Below, one piece after another: positions 1 to 10,100 of a stretch of 64,000 bases of DNA; positions within the stretch are counted from its first letter, which is position 1, and each line of letters starts with the position of its first letter. The stretch is taken from the NCBI RefSeq assembly GCF_002291145.1, contig NZ_NTGE01000142.1:1-64000 (forward strand), in the 5' to 3' direction. The notes under the pieces are model-generated. The model saw nothing but the letters and a program-made list of their open reading frames with translations, was not told the DNA's origin and did not search any database. The translations under genes were made by a program, and so were the position numbers. The stretch is from Streptomyces sp. SA15 (lineage in GTDB: Bacteria > Actinomycetota > Actinomycetes > Streptomycetales > Streptomycetaceae).

Positions 1-123
1 CTCGGCGGCGTGCCGGGCGGCCGTGCGGACGCGGGCGCCCGCTTCGGCGGCGCCGCGGAGCAGGCCGCGGTGGTCGGCCTCCGAGAGCGCGTCGGGGGTG
101 TCGAGCAGCGATTCGTCGAGCAT
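1..123 (-). CDS. SIS-domain phosphosugar isomerase, N-terminal fragment
   Basis: The first 41 codons of a gene that runs off the left edge. The start is ATG at 123 and the product begins MLDESLLDTPDALSEAD, followed by an alanine/arginine-rich helix. I recognise this as the N-terminus of the actinobacterial SIS-domain protein often labelled mannose-6-phosphate isomerase or bifunctional phosphoglucose/phosphomannose isomerase. It lies on the minus strand downstream of the Trm112-like gene and manB, the usual Streptomyces order, so a role in making mannose-6-phosphate for GDP-mannose is plausible. The catalytic region lies outside the window, so the family call rests on the N-terminus and neighbours only. 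Confidence 0.7.
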   Translation of the reverse strand, partial: MLDESLLDTPDALSEADHRGLLRGAAEAGARVRTAARHAAE

Positions 124-177
124 GGGCGGCAGCCTCCGGTGGCCGGGTGTCCTGGTGCTCGGGCGGCGGGCCCGTCG

Positions 178-348
178 TTACGCGGGGCGGCGGGCCTCGT
201 CGACGAGGAGGACGGGGATGCCGTCGCGGACGGGGTACGCCAGGCCGCAGTCCTGGCCGGTGCAGATCAGCTCGGTGTCCTGCTCCTTGAGGGGGGCGTG
301 GCAGGCCGGGCAGGCGAGGATCTCCAGGAGGCCGGCTTCGAGCGGCAT
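178..348 (-). CDS. Trm112-family small zinc-binding protein
   Basis: A 56-residue protein starting MPLEAGLLEILACPAC. It has a zinc-ribbon-like pair: CPACHAPL near residue 13 and CTGQDCGLAYPVRDGIPVLL from about residue 29, the signature of the Trm112/YcaR family. In eukaryotes and archaea Trm112 activates methyltransferases. In Streptomyces the small homologue is routinely found between manB and the SIS-domain isomerase, and its partner is not known to me. The ATG at 348 is preferred over longer upstream frames because homology begins there and the extension is low-complexity. It is probably co-transcribed with manB upstream. Confidence 0.85.
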   Translation of the reverse strand: MPLEAGLLEILACPACHAPLKEQDTELICTGQDCGLAYPVRDGIPVLLVDEARRPA

Positions 349-439
349 GGGGGTTCCCTTCGGGGCGGGCGGTACGTGTGCGTGTGGGGATGTGCTGGTC
401 AGGGTACCGCCGGGTGGGAGTGGGTGCCGGTCTTGTTGC

Positions 440-541
440 GTGACCGGTGTGGGTGCGGGGCGGGGTGGGTCGCGCGGCCCGGCGCTACGGGGTGCCGCTG
501 TCTTTGGGTCGGCAGCCGCCCAGCGGCACGACTGCCCGCAG
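440..541. repeat. dispersed intergenic repeat, copy 1
   Basis: This stretch between manB and the Trm112-like gene closely matches 20056-20150. Both run from a GTGACC-type start through a GGGTGGGTCGCGC segment and ACGGGGTGCCGC to CAGCGGCACGACTGCCC. It falls in non-coding DNA both times, so it is a mobile or structural intergenic repeat of this genome rather than coding sequence. Confidence 0.6.
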
Positions 542-576
542 CTGCGGCGGACGGCTACAGCGGCACCGAGCATGCC

Positions 577-1941
577 TCAGCCCCTGATGATCCCCAGTAC
601 CTCGTCGCGTACCTTCGCCACCGTCGTCTCGTCCCTCGCCTCCGCGTTCAGGCGCAGGAGCGGTTCCGTGTTGGACGGGCGGACGTTGAACCACCAGTCG
701 GCGGAGGTGATCGTCAGGCCGTCCAGCTCGTCCAGTTCGACGCCCTCCCGGCCCTCGTACGCGGCCTTGATGGCCGCCAGGCGGGCCGTCTGGTCGTCGA
801 CCGTGGAGTTGATCTCGCCGGAGGCGGCGTAGCGGTCGTACTGCGCCACCAGGGCCGACAGCGTGCCTTCCTGGCCGCCCAGGGCCGCCAGGACGTGCAG
901 CGCGGCCAGCATGCCCGTGTCGGCGTTCCAGAAGTCGCTGAAGTAGTAGTGGGCGGAGTGCTCGCCGCCGAAGATGGCGCCGGTCCTCGCCATCTCGGCC
1001 TTGATGAAGGAGTGGCCCACGCGCGTGCGTACCGGCGTGCCGCCGTTCTCCTTGACCACCTCCGGCACCGACCAGGACGTGATCAGGTTGTGGATGATCG
1101 TGCCCTTGCCGCCGTGCTTGGCAAGCTCGCGGGAGGCCACCAGGGCGGTGATGGCGGACGGGGAGACGGGATCGCCGTGCTCGTCGACGACGAAGCAGCG
1201 GTCGGCGTCGCCGTCGAAGGCGATGCCGAGGTCGGCGCCCTCCTCGCGCACCCGCTTCTGCAGGTCGACGATGTTCGCCGGGTCGAGGGGGTTGGCCTCG
1301 TGGTTGGGGAACGTGCCGTCCAGTTCGAAGTACATGGGGACCAGGGTCAGCGGCAGGCCGTCGAAGACCGTCGGGACGGTGTGTCCGCCCATGCCGTTGC
1401 CCGCGTCGACGACGACCTTCAGGGGGCGGATGGAGGTCAGGTCGACGAGGGAGCGGAGGTGGGCCGCGTAGTCCTCCAACGTGTCGCGCTGCGTGATCGT
1501 CCCCGTCGACGCGCCCGGGTCCGGCGCGCCCGACTCGCTCCACTGCTCGACCAGTTCGCGGATCTGCGCCAGGCCCGTGTCCTGTCCGACGGGGGCCGCG
1601 CCCGCGCGGCACATCTTGATGCCGTTGTACTGGGCCGGGTTGTGCGAGGCCGTGAACATCGCGCCGGGCAGGTTCAGCGCACCCGAGGCGTAGTACAGCT
1701 GGTCGGTCGAGCACAGGCCGATCTCGGTGACGTCCACGCCGCGTGCGGCCGCTCCGCGCGCGAAGGCACGGGACAGACCCGGGGAGGACGGCCGCATGTC
1801 GTGGCCGATCACGATCGCCTCCGCGCCGGTCACCTGGACGAAGGCGGCCCCGAAGAGCTCGGCCAGCGACTCGTCCCACTGGTCCGGGACGACACCGCGC
1901 ACGTCGTAAGCCTTTACGAGCTGTGACAGATCAGCAGCCAC
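577..1941 (-). CDS. manB: phosphomannomutase / phosphoglucomutase (ManB-type)
   Basis: A 454-residue alpha-D-phosphohexomutase that interconverts mannose-6-phosphate and mannose-1-phosphate (and probably the glucose pair), feeding GDP-mannose and glycan synthesis. The phosphoserine loop TASHNPAQYNG is at about residues 97-107 (catalytic Ser about 99), the Mg-binding loop DGDADR lies mid-protein, and the sugar-binding GGEHSAH and phosphate-binding RPSNTEPLLR motifs follow, so all four domains are present. The GTG at 1941 is chosen because AGGAGG sits 7 nt upstream; a TTG two codons earlier would abut the ribosome site. It heads a minus-strand set with the Trm112-like and SIS isomerase genes. 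Confidence 0.93.
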   Translation of the reverse strand: MAADLSQLVKAYDVRGVVPDQWDESLAELFGAAFVQVTGAEAIVIGHDMRPSSPGLSRAFARGAAARGVDVTEIGLCSTDQLYYASGALNLPGAMFTASHNPAQYNGIKMCRAGAAPVGQDTGLAQIRELVEQWSESGAPDPGASTGTITQRDTLEDYAAHLRSLVDLTSIRPLKVVVDAGNGMGGHTVPTVFDGLPLTLVPMYFELDGTFPNHEANPLDPANIVDLQKRVREEGADLGIAFDGDADRCFVVDEHGDPVSPSAITALVASRELAKHGGKGTIIHNLITSWSVPEVVKENGGTPVRTRVGHSFIKAEMARTGAIFGGEHSAHYYFSDFWNADTGMLAALHVLAALGGQEGTLSALVAQYDRYAASGEINSTVDDQTARLAAIKAAYEGREGVELDELDGLTITSADWWFNVRPSNTEPLLRLNAEARDETTVAKVRDEVLGIIRG

Positions 1942-2042
1942 GGCCAACCCTCCTGAAAGTCCTGTCGGTCACCCCAAACTACCCGTACCCGCTGACATTG
2001 CGCTGTGCGTGGACCATGTGGACGCCCAGCCGTTATCTCAGG

Positions 2043-3659
2043 TCAGGGCAGCATCCAGTCCAGCACGGGCGAACTCTGCCCGACGACGATCAGGCACATC
2101 ACCAGCAGCAGCCCGATGCTCCAGGGCAGCACCTTGCGCAGCAGGTCCCCCTCGCGGCCCGCCAGCCCCACCGCCGCGCAGGCGATGGTGAGGTTCTGCG
2201 GCGAGATCATCTTGCCGAGGACACCGCCCGAGCTGTTGGCGGCGGCGAGGAGTTCGGGCGACAGGCCCGACTCGCGGGCGGCGGTCACCTGCAGCGCCCC
2301 GAACAGCGCGTTGGCCGAGGTGTCCGAACCGGAGACGGCCACGCCGAACCAGCCGAGGACCGGTGACAGGAAGGCGAGCCCCGCGCCCGCCGCCGCCACG
2401 AAGTGGCCGATCGTGGCGGCCTGTCCGGAGAGGTTCATGACGTAGGCGAGGCCCAGTACGGAGGTCACGGTCAGGATCGCGAACCTCAACTCGTACACCG
2501 TGGCGGCCCATTCCCTGACCGCCACGCGCGCGTGCACCCCGAGGACGACCGCCGTGCACACCCCCGCCAGCAGCACGAGCGTGCCGCCGGTGGACACGAT
2601 GGGCCAGCTGAAGACGTTCCCGCCGACGGGCTCCCCGTCGGTGTCGACGACATTGAGGAAGGGCCAGTCGTAGGTCTGGGTCGCTTCGGCCAGCCAGTCC
2701 TTGACCGCCGGGATCTGGGCGATGGAGAAGATCGCCACGATCAGTGCGTACGGGGCGTAGGCGCGCACGATTTCACCGCGCGGGTCGGCCTCGTCCAGCT
2801 CTTCGCTGCGTGTGCCGGTCAGCACGGCGGCGCGTACGGGCTCGGCGGCGGGCCTGCGCGCCTGCGGTACGGCGACCAGGGCGCCCGCGCCGGCCAAGGC
2901 GGCGCCGATGTCGGCGAGTTGCGCGGAGACGTAGTTGGAGGCGGCGAACTGGGCGACGGCGAAGGCGACTCCGCATGCCAGGGCGGGCACCCAGGTCTCG
3001 CGCAGGCCCCTGCGGCCGTCGACCAGTCCGACCAGCACCAGCGGGACCACCAGGGCCAGTAGCGGTGTCTGACGGCCCACCACGGAGGCCACGGTGTCCA
3101 GGGGCAGTTCGGTGACCTGGGCGAGGGTCACGACCGGCGTGCCCATCGCCCCGAAGGCGACCGGCGCGGTGTTGGCGACCAGCGCGACGACCGCCGCGCG
3201 CACCGGCTCGAACCCGAGGGCGACGAGCATGACCGAGCAGATCGCGACAGGCGCGCCGAAGCCGGCGAGGGCCTCCAGGAGGGCGCCGAAGCAGAAGGCG
3301 ACCACGAGGGCCTGGATGCGCGGGTCGGCGGAGAGCCGCCCGAAGGAGCGGCGCAGGATGTCGAAGTGCCGGGTGCGGACGGTCATCCGGTACACCCACA
3401 GGGCGTTGACGACGATCCACAGGATGGGAAAGAGGCCGAAGACGGCTCCCTGGGCGGCGCTGGAGAGCGTCTGGTCCAGCGGCATGCCGTACGCGAGCCA
3501 GGCGACCAGAACGGCCGCCAGGAGGCCCGTGAGGCCCGCCAGGTGCGCCTTGACGCGGACGCCGCCGAGCAGGACGAGGACGATCACGAGGGGTGAGGCC
3601 GCCACGAGCGCGGACAGGCCGAGTGAGCCGGCGACGGGTTCCAGTTCCTGGACGTACAC
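2043..3659 (-). CDS. lctP: L-lactate permease (LctP family)
   Basis: A 538-residue polytopic membrane protein of the lactate permease family (LldP/GlcA type), which imports L-lactate or glycolate with protons. Hydrophobic segments cover nearly the whole length. Family landmarks include ALLEALAGFGAPVAI (about residues 129-143), the SGSDTSANALFG stretch and SSGGVLGKMISPQNL near the C-terminus. The length is normal. GTG at 3659 follows a GGGAGG ribosome site by 5 nt. The gene stands alone between manB and DUF3499, with about 200 bp of upstream non-coding DNA that probably holds its promoter. No lactate dehydrogenase gene is adjacent. Confidence 0.9.
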   Translation of the reverse strand: MYVQELEPVAGSLGLSALVAASPLVIVLVLLGGVRVKAHLAGLTGLLAAVLVAWLAYGMPLDQTLSSAAQGAVFGLFPILWIVVNALWVYRMTVRTRHFDILRRSFGRLSADPRIQALVVAFCFGALLEALAGFGAPVAICSVMLVALGFEPVRAAVVALVANTAPVAFGAMGTPVVTLAQVTELPLDTVASVVGRQTPLLALVVPLVLVGLVDGRRGLRETWVPALACGVAFAVAQFAASNYVSAQLADIGAALAGAGALVAVPQARRPAAEPVRAAVLTGTRSEELDEADPRGEIVRAYAPYALIVAIFSIAQIPAVKDWLAEATQTYDWPFLNVVDTDGEPVGGNVFSWPIVSTGGTLVLLAGVCTAVVLGVHARVAVREWAATVYELRFAILTVTSVLGLAYVMNLSGQAATIGHFVAAAGAGLAFLSPVLGWFGVAVSGSDTSANALFGALQVTAARESGLSPELLAAANSSGGVLGKMISPQNLTIACAAVGLAGREGDLLRKVLPWSIGLLLVMCLIVVGQSSPVLDWMLP

Positions 3660-3862
3660 GGGTGCCTCCCCGGTCTCCGCCGTGTTGTCGACCGTGTTTC
3701 CGACGGCTTTTCCGCCATGCGGAAGCGATTTCTCGCAGCATCAAACGGAATGGTCGTGTCCGCGCCAACTACGCGTCAATGGGTGTGCACGACTCGGCGC
3801 AACGCGCGTTCAAAAGAGGCGCATTCGAAGAGATTTCGCAGAGATTCGAAGGGAGAGTTGGA

Positions 3863-4330
3863 TCAGTTGTCCGGCGAGCGCAGAACCCGCAGGTGGCCGC
3901 GGCGCGCGACCTCCATCGGGTCCGCCGCCCGACCCCCGCCACCGCCGGCCTGGGCCGCCCGCTCCTGGGGGCGGGCCGCCTCGCGCACGGCGTTGGCAAG
4001 CGCTTCCAGATCGTCGCCGCTGGGCCGGGCCGGAGCCGAGCCGTCGAGGAGGCGGACGACCTCCCAGCCGCGCGGGGCGGTGAGGCGCTCGGAGTGCTCG
4101 GCGCACAGGTCGTAGCAGTGGGGTTCGGCGTAGGTGGCGAGCGGGCCGAGGACCGCGGTCGAGTCGGCGTAGACGTACGTCAGCGTCGCGACGGCGGGAC
4201 GGCCGCAAGCGGTGCGCGAACAGCGACGTACAGGGCTCACGACGTTGGACGGTACCGCACTCTTGAGCGGGCCGCGACGACTCTCCCCCAGGTCACTCCA
4301 CCGTGTCGTGCTGTGAATCGCCCCACACAC
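3863..4330 (-). CDS. DUF3499 family protein
   Basis: A conserved actinobacterial protein of unknown function. The recognisable core starts SPVRRCSRTACGRPAVATLTYVYADS, has a second Cys pair around HCYDLCAEH and ends RRGHLRVLRSPDN, suggesting a small zinc-binding protein. The start is uncertain. GTG at 4330 gives 155 residues but touches its possible ribosome site (GGGGAG); GTG at 4240 would start exactly at the conserved core but lacks one. It is divergent from the metallopeptidase gene at 4585, an arrangement usual in Streptomyces. Confidence 0.75.
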   Translation of the reverse strand: MCGAIHSTTRWSDLGESRRGPLKSAVPSNVVSPVRRCSRTACGRPAVATLTYVYADSTAVLGPLATYAEPHCYDLCAEHSERLTAPRGWEVVRLLDGSAPARPSGDDLEALANAVREAARPQERAAQAGGGGGRAADPMEVARRGHLRVLRSPDN

Positions 4331-4584
4331 CTCCCCTTGCTCACCTCGCTGACCTGGGTGGACACCCGCTTCCGAGGGGTCGAACGGTCCTGAACCCGGT
4401 CACCACTCGATACAAACCCCGTCAATTGCCTTGAGATCGACGGTCTCGGAGAGATACGGAATCGAGCCCAACCTTGGCTGGAATGGTCAACTGCTGACAT
4501 GCCGTGCGGGGTGGACGGGCGTCGTCCGGGGTGCCGCGTGGGGGCCGGGCGTATGGCTCAAGCGAGGACTACGCTTCACCAGTG

Positions 4585-5034
4585 ATGGACAACCCCGTAC
4601 CGCCCCGTGCCGCCGGCCCCGGGCCCCGCCGTCGTGATCGCCACGGCAGGGGCATGCGCGGGCCGATCGCGCCGCCGCAGGTGCCGCTGGCGGCGAGCCG
4701 TGCCGAGGCGTTCGCGGACCTGGTGCAGGACTCCGTGGAGCGCCTGGAGCGGCGGTGGCCGCAGCTTGCCGACATCGATTTCCTGGTGCTCGAGGTGCCG
4801 CGGTTGGACGGGCCTGGGCAGGTGTGGAACGACGAGGCCGTGCCGTTGGGTGGAACGGTGCCGTCTCGGGAAGGGCGGCCGGCTCGGGTGATCGTTTATC
4901 GGCGGCCGGTGGAGATTCGTACGAAGGGGCGGGACGAGCGGGCGGCGCTGGTGCACGAGGTTGTCGTGGAACAGGTGGCCGAGTTGTTGGGGCTGACTCC
5001 GGAGACTGTGGATCCTCGGTACGGGGAGGACTGA
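4585..5034 (+). CDS. small zincin-like metallopeptidase family protein
   Basis: A 149-residue protein of the bacterial minimal zincin family (formerly DUF1025). It carries HEVVVEQVAELLGL, an HExxxE-type variant of the zinc-protease helix, after a beta region rich in acidic residues (ADIDFLVLEVPRLDG). The N-terminus is basic and disordered. ATG at 4585 follows a GAGGA element by a rather long spacer; an adjacent GTG at 4582 is possible. Protease activity is assumed from fold only, since these proteins are poorly characterised. Confidence 0.78.
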   Translation: MDNPVPPRAAGPGPRRRDRHGRGMRGPIAPPQVPLAASRAEAFADLVQDSVERLERRWPQLADIDFLVLEVPRLDGPGQVWNDEAVPLGGTVPSREGRPARVIVYRRPVEIRTKGRDERAALVHEVVVEQVAELLGLTPETVDPRYGED

Positions 5035-5118
5035 GCCTGGGTGTGCCCCTTCCCCAGTACGGGGGCCCAGCTCGCGCTCACGGGAGAGTCTGCCGAGCTC
5101 GATGTTGCTGTTCGCCCT

Positions 5119-5607
5119 TCAGAGGCTGCGGGCGGTGATGTCGCCGTGGGAGGTGGTGGCGCGGATGTCGAGTTCGGCGGTGCCATCGTTCTTGAGGGCG
5201 TTGCTGACGCGGCCGTAGCCGGTGCCGGCGTCCAGGGCGGCCGAGACGCCGGCGGCTGCGCCGACCGAAATGTCGCCGGACTGGGTGCGGAGCACGACCG
5301 TGCCGCGCACGGCCTCGGTGATCCGGATGTCGCCCCTTGCGGTGCTGATCTCCGCGGGGCCGCCCAGCCGACCGACCTCGACGTCGCCGTCGGTCGCGGT
5401 GAGGCGGACGCTCGCGGCCTCGTCGATCTTGATCTGGCGGTACGCGCCTTCGAAGACGACATCGCCGAGGCGTCCGACGCCGCGGAGCTCGGCGCCGGCG
5501 GCCTTGGCCTCGATGCGGGAGCCGGCGGGCAGCTGGACGGTGATCTCCAGCCGGCTCCCCGCACCGTCTCGATCGTCACAGCCATCAGACGGAGCCGGCT
5601 GCTCGCC
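5119..5607 (-). pseudogene. DUF4097 beta-repeat protein, N-terminally truncated
   Basis: The C-terminal part of a DUF4097 protein is readable in one frame, about 160 codons, with SRLEITVQLPAGSRIEA, VRLTATDGDVEVGRLGGPAE, VVLRTQSGDISVG and the terminal TTSHGDITARSL. These are the repeated beta-strand turns of the family. The usual N-terminal 70-90 residues are absent: the frame begins directly after the stop codon of the DUF5719 gene, and no ATG, GTG or TTG occurs in it until position 5310. That leaves at most a 63-residue product. I interpret it as a deletion remnant; translation by readthrough of the TAA at 5608-5610 is a less likely alternative, since the two genes share a frame. Confidence 0.75.
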
Positions 5608-7104
5608 TTACTTCTGCAACACCGACAAGTCCTCGTCCGCCTCCGGTACTGCCACCATTCCCCGGTCGTCCGGGAGGGTCTGGATGGTGAAGCCCGGGAC
5701 TCCGTCCTCTGTTGCCGCCAGGGTGCGGGCCGCGTAGACCGGGCCGCCCGACACCGGCTCGACCGTCAGCGCGTACGTGCCCTTCAGGCCGCTCGGGACC
5801 GGCGCGTCCACGTTCTGGGTCGTGCCCGCCTTGATCGTGTACGTCTTCGACGCCGCCGTACCGCCTTCGCTGCCCGCCGACGCGGTGACCTTGACCTCGG
5901 CGGCACGGCCGGGGGCCGTCAGGGAGAGCGTGGTGCCCTTGGCGCTGTTGTCGGCGGACGTCGCGCGCGTGCCGACCGGGCTGGTGGCGGGGATGAACGC
6001 CGTCTCCTGGTCGTTCCCCTTGCCGCGTACGACACGCAGGGCGGCGACCACCGGAACGGACTGGTCGGTCGGCGTGAGGATCAGGGAGCCGGCCTCGCCG
6101 CGGGTGACGTCGCCGAGGTCGACGGCGGTGGTCATGCCCGCCTTGACGTGCAGCGTCTCGTTCCCGGCGGGGGTGATCGCCCCGGACGGCGACAGGAGCC
6201 GCACCTTCAGATCGGCGTCGGAGTCGCCGGGCGTGAAGGCGACCAGGCGCACGGCCGTGGCGTCCTTCGGTATGCCCGGCAGGACGAGGCTCGCGGCCGG
6301 ATCCGTGGACGCTGCCAGCCAGTCGCCGCCGAGCCGGTCGTCCAGGGCCTGCACGGCCGCGCCCACACGCCCGCTGCGGACGTTCACGTGCACGGTGAGG
6401 TTCTCCTGCTTCTCGTCCGTGAGCGTGGACAGCAGTATCGGCTCGCTGGAGTGCGGCTGGACCGTGATGCCCTCCCCCACCGTGGACTGCAGGGCGCCGT
6501 CCTTGCCGTAGAGCTCGATGTCGACGACGGCGGCGGAGTCGTCGGGGTTGGTCAGGTGCACGTAGTCGGTGCGGTCGGCGGCGGTGCTGGCGCCCGGGAA
6601 CCAGAAGTCCGTGTCCGGCTCCGTGCAGTTGACGCCCTGGAGTCCGCGGCCCGTGCCCGCGGCGACCTCGGTGGTCTCCTGGACGGTCCAGCCGGGCGCG
6701 AACTTCCCCTCGGCGGTGCCGACGAGCGCGGGCGAGTCGGCTCCGGAGGCGTCCCCGGTGACCGGCTTGCCGGGTTCCTTCGCTTCCAGGACCGGCTTCT
6801 CCGCCTTCTTCTTGCCGCCCTTGTCGCCCGTGCCGTCCGCCGACTGCTGTGTGGCGGGCTGCAGTTCGGCCTTGCCCTCGCTCCCCGTGCCCTTCGTGAC
6901 CGGCGTGAAGGACGTGTACGACGTCTCGGCGAGGTCGGAGATGCTGGGGGCCGGGCACAGCAGGCTCGTACGCTCCACGGGCAGTTCGGCGGCCGCCTTG
7001 GCGGTGTCCGGTCCGGCGGCGTCCGGCGTGTCGAGCACGGCGAATCCGGTGACGGCGGCGAGCGCTGTGGCGCCGGCGATCAGGGAGAGGGTGGTGCGGT
7101 TCAC
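5608..7104 (-). CDS. secreted DUF5719 family protein
   Basis: A 498-residue extracytoplasmic protein. It begins MNRTTLSLIAGATALAAVTGFAVL, an uncleaved signal or single N-terminal membrane anchor, followed by a disordered K/E-rich segment (about residues 80-110) and a long beta-rich region. Streptomyces proteins of this kind (DUF5719) are regularly coupled to the large glycosyltransferase directly upstream. Here the GTG start overlaps the glycosyltransferase stop by 4 nt (7101-7104), so the two are translationally coupled. The function is unknown; the coupling implies a role in the same surface polymer pathway. Confidence 0.82.
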   Translation of the reverse strand: MNRTTLSLIAGATALAAVTGFAVLDTPDAAGPDTAKAAAELPVERTSLLCPAPSISDLAETSYTSFTPVTKGTGSEGKAELQPATQQSADGTGDKGGKKKAEKPVLEAKEPGKPVTGDASGADSPALVGTAEGKFAPGWTVQETTEVAAGTGRGLQGVNCTEPDTDFWFPGASTAADRTDYVHLTNPDDSAAVVDIELYGKDGALQSTVGEGITVQPHSSEPILLSTLTDEKQENLTVHVNVRSGRVGAAVQALDDRLGGDWLAASTDPAASLVLPGIPKDATAVRLVAFTPGDSDADLKVRLLSPSGAITPAGNETLHVKAGMTTAVDLGDVTRGEAGSLILTPTDQSVPVVAALRVVRGKGNDQETAFIPATSPVGTRATSADNSAKGTTLSLTAPGRAAEVKVTASAGSEGGTAASKTYTIKAGTTQNVDAPVPSGLKGTYALTVEPVSGGPVYAARTLAATEDGVPGFTIQTLPDDRGMVAVPEADEDLSVLQK

Positions 7105-10100
7105 TGCTGACTCCCGTCGGGGCGCTGCTCACTGCCGGTGTCCTGCGGGTGCGGCTGCTGCGCCGGGTCGTACGTCGGGTCGTATCCCTGGTCGTAACCC
7201 TGCTGCGGGTACTGCTGGCCGTAGGCCGGGTCGTACGACGCCGGCGGGGACTGGCCGCCGTACGCGTACGGGTCGTACTGGCCGCCCTGGTACGGGTCCG
7301 CCTGGTACGACTGGTCGTACGCGCCCGCGGGGTACTGCTGGGCGCCCTGGTACTGCTGGTCGCCGTAGCCGCCGCCGTACTCGGCGCCCGCGTAGCTCGG
7401 CGTGTCCCACTCGCCGTAGGACTGCTGCTGCGGGACGACGGCGGGGGCGTCCTGCCCAGGAGGCGGGAACTCCCCGGTCCGGCCCTCCTCTTCGGCCTCC
7501 GCCTGGGCGCGCAGGCGGCGGGCGCGGCGGCCCTCGCCGGCCGCGGCCTGGGCGGGAACGGCCGGCTCGTCGGGCAGGTCGTCGTCGACGTGGCGGCGTC
7601 GGCCGGGCAGAGCCAGGACGACGAGGACGACGGCGAGGGCGCCCTGGGCCCACAGCCAGGCGGTGTGGGTGATCGGGTCGTCGAAGGTGACGTCCAGCTT
7701 GCCGCCGGAGGCGGGCAGTTCGAAACCCTGGGCCCAGCCGTCGACCGTGGTGCGGGTGAGCGGTCGGCCGTCCAGGGTGGCGGTCCAGCCCTCGGCGGCG
7801 GTGTCGGCCAGGCGCAGGATCCGGCCGTCGCCTCCGGCCGGGATCGTGGTGTGGATGTCGACGGGTCCGGCGGCGACGGGCTGCGGGCTCCCGGTCTTGG
7901 GGACGACGGTGGCGCGTGCGACCTCCTGGTCGACCTGCCACAGCCCGCTGCCGTCCTGCTGGCTGAGCCGGCTCAGGCCGGGCGTGGCGTCCAGGACCCG
8001 GGTGACCTCGCGCGGGGCGCCCTGGTGGACGAGGACGTAGCGCACGGCGAACTTGCCGAGCTGGTCGGCCTGGTCGGCGCCGGAACCGGCGACGAGGTTG
8101 GCGACGACCTTGTCGAGGTCACTGTTCTCGCCGTCGGCCGCGGCGACCTCGGCGTCACCGAGGCGGGCACCGGAGCCGCGCACCAGCACGTAGCCGACGT
8201 GGGCGGCGGAGTCGCTGTCGAGGACGAGGGTGCGGGCCTGGTCGCGGAAGCCGCTCTCCTCGGCGACGAACGCGGGCACCTGCACGGGGTCCCGCCGCTC
8301 CAGCGGACCGTCCGCGCCGCCGATCATCCAGCCGGCGGCGACGAGCAGCGGGCCCGCGGCCGAGGCGAAGGCGATCAGGACGGCGACGGGCTGGCGCCAG
8401 CCGAAGCTCTGCTCGGCGACGCGCGAGCGTGCCCCGTCGGCGCCGAGGACGGCGGCGGCCAGCAGCGCGAGGCCGTAGACGAGGGTCGCGGGGCCGGCCC
8501 AGGTGGAGCCGTTGGACAGGACCGCGAAGACGAGGCCCACCAGGGCGGCCGCCCAGGCCGTCCAGATGCCGAACTGTCGCTCGGAGCGCAGCAGGGCGGC
8601 CAGCGCGGCCAGGACGATCCCGATGAGCATCAGCCCGCTGACCGTGCCGGGCCCGCCGGGGCTGGCGCCGAGCAGGTCGAGGGCGGAGGCCGCCGAGGAG
8701 CCGTACTCCAGACCGGCTTCCTGGAAGAAGCCGAACGGCAGCAGGGACAGCGACCAGGGCGCGAGGATCAGCAGGGGCGTGCCGAGCTGGGCCAGGACAC
8801 GCGGGCCGTAGGCGGTGATCTCGGCACGGCGCACGGCCAGCAGGGCGATGCCGAGGACCAGTGCGATGGGCCACACGATCGGCGTGAACGCGGTGGTGAT
8901 CGTCAGCAGCAGCGCGTACGCCCAGGTGGCGCGCCAACTGCCGCGCGCGTCAGAGGCATTCGCCAGGCCGCTGGCGGCGACGCCCGCGCGCGCGATGAGG
9001 GGCAGCAGGACGGCGAGGACGGCGGTGCCGAGGCGGCCGCCGGCGAGGGCTCCGGTGGCGGCGGGCAGGAAGGCGTAGACGACGGCCGCCCAGGCGCGCA
9101 GCAGGCGTGACTCGACCAGTGGGCGGGAGGCGAAGTACGCGGCGAGGCCGGCCAGCGGCACCGAGCAGACCAGCAGGAGCGTGACCGCGAGGCCGGTCGA
9201 GCCGAACAGCACGGAGGCGAGCATCGCGACGAGCGCGAGGTACGGCGGTGCGGACGGGGTGCCGCCGGCGCCCACCGCGTGCCAGGAGTCGAGGTAGCGC
9301 GACCACAGCTCGGAGGAGTCGGCCGGGGCGGGCAACAGGGCGCCGCCCGCGAGCGCGCCGCCGCCGAGGAGGGCGCGGCAGGCGAGCAGGGACACGAGCA
9401 GCAGCACCAGGAACAGCACCGGCCCGGGCTTGCGGGCGATGCGCTTGAGGCGGGCGAACTGCTCGATCTCCAGGAAGTCGGCGTCGTCGCCGCCGGGCCC
9501 GGACTCGATCCCGCCGCCGTGCCGTCCGGCTCCGGAGGTGATCTCGGGGTCGGAGTCGGCGAAGAGGTTGCCCGCGACCTGCTCGACGGTGGCGCGGACG
9601 GTCGCGCCGGGCGGCGGGAACAGCGGCCGCAGCTCGTCCTTGTCGACGGCCGGACGGCCGCGCCTGCGCCGCCCGGCGAGGATCCGCTCGGGCCGCAGCA
9701 GGGTGCCCAGCAGGCCGCGGATCTCGTCGAGGGCCTGTCCGGGGACCTTGCCGACGAGGTAGGCGACGGTCCGCAGCAGGGTGCCGAGGATCAGGCGCAG
9801 CAGCACCCAGGGCAGCACGGCCGTGCGTGCGTTGACGAGCAGGGTGTAGACGGCACCGGCCTTGTCGACCTTGTGCGGGGAGGCGGCGGTGCGGCCCGCG
9901 CAGTCGACGGTGCGGCGCTCCCGCGAGGCGGCCTCGGCGTGTCGTACGACGGCCTCGGGGGCGACCAGGACGCGGTGGCCGGCGGCGTGGGCGCGCCAGC
10001 ACAGGTCGACGTCGTCGCGCATCAGGGGCAGCCGGCGGTCGAAACCGCCGAGCTGCTCGAAGACGTCGCGCCGGATCAGCATGCCGGCGGTGGACACGGA

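Noticed and set aside
10..1926. Long open frames on the strand opposite manB and similar antisense frames across the window
   Set aside because: They mirror the GC-rich third positions of real genes, lack recognisable domains and are Arg/Ala/Pro-rich. Treated as shadows.
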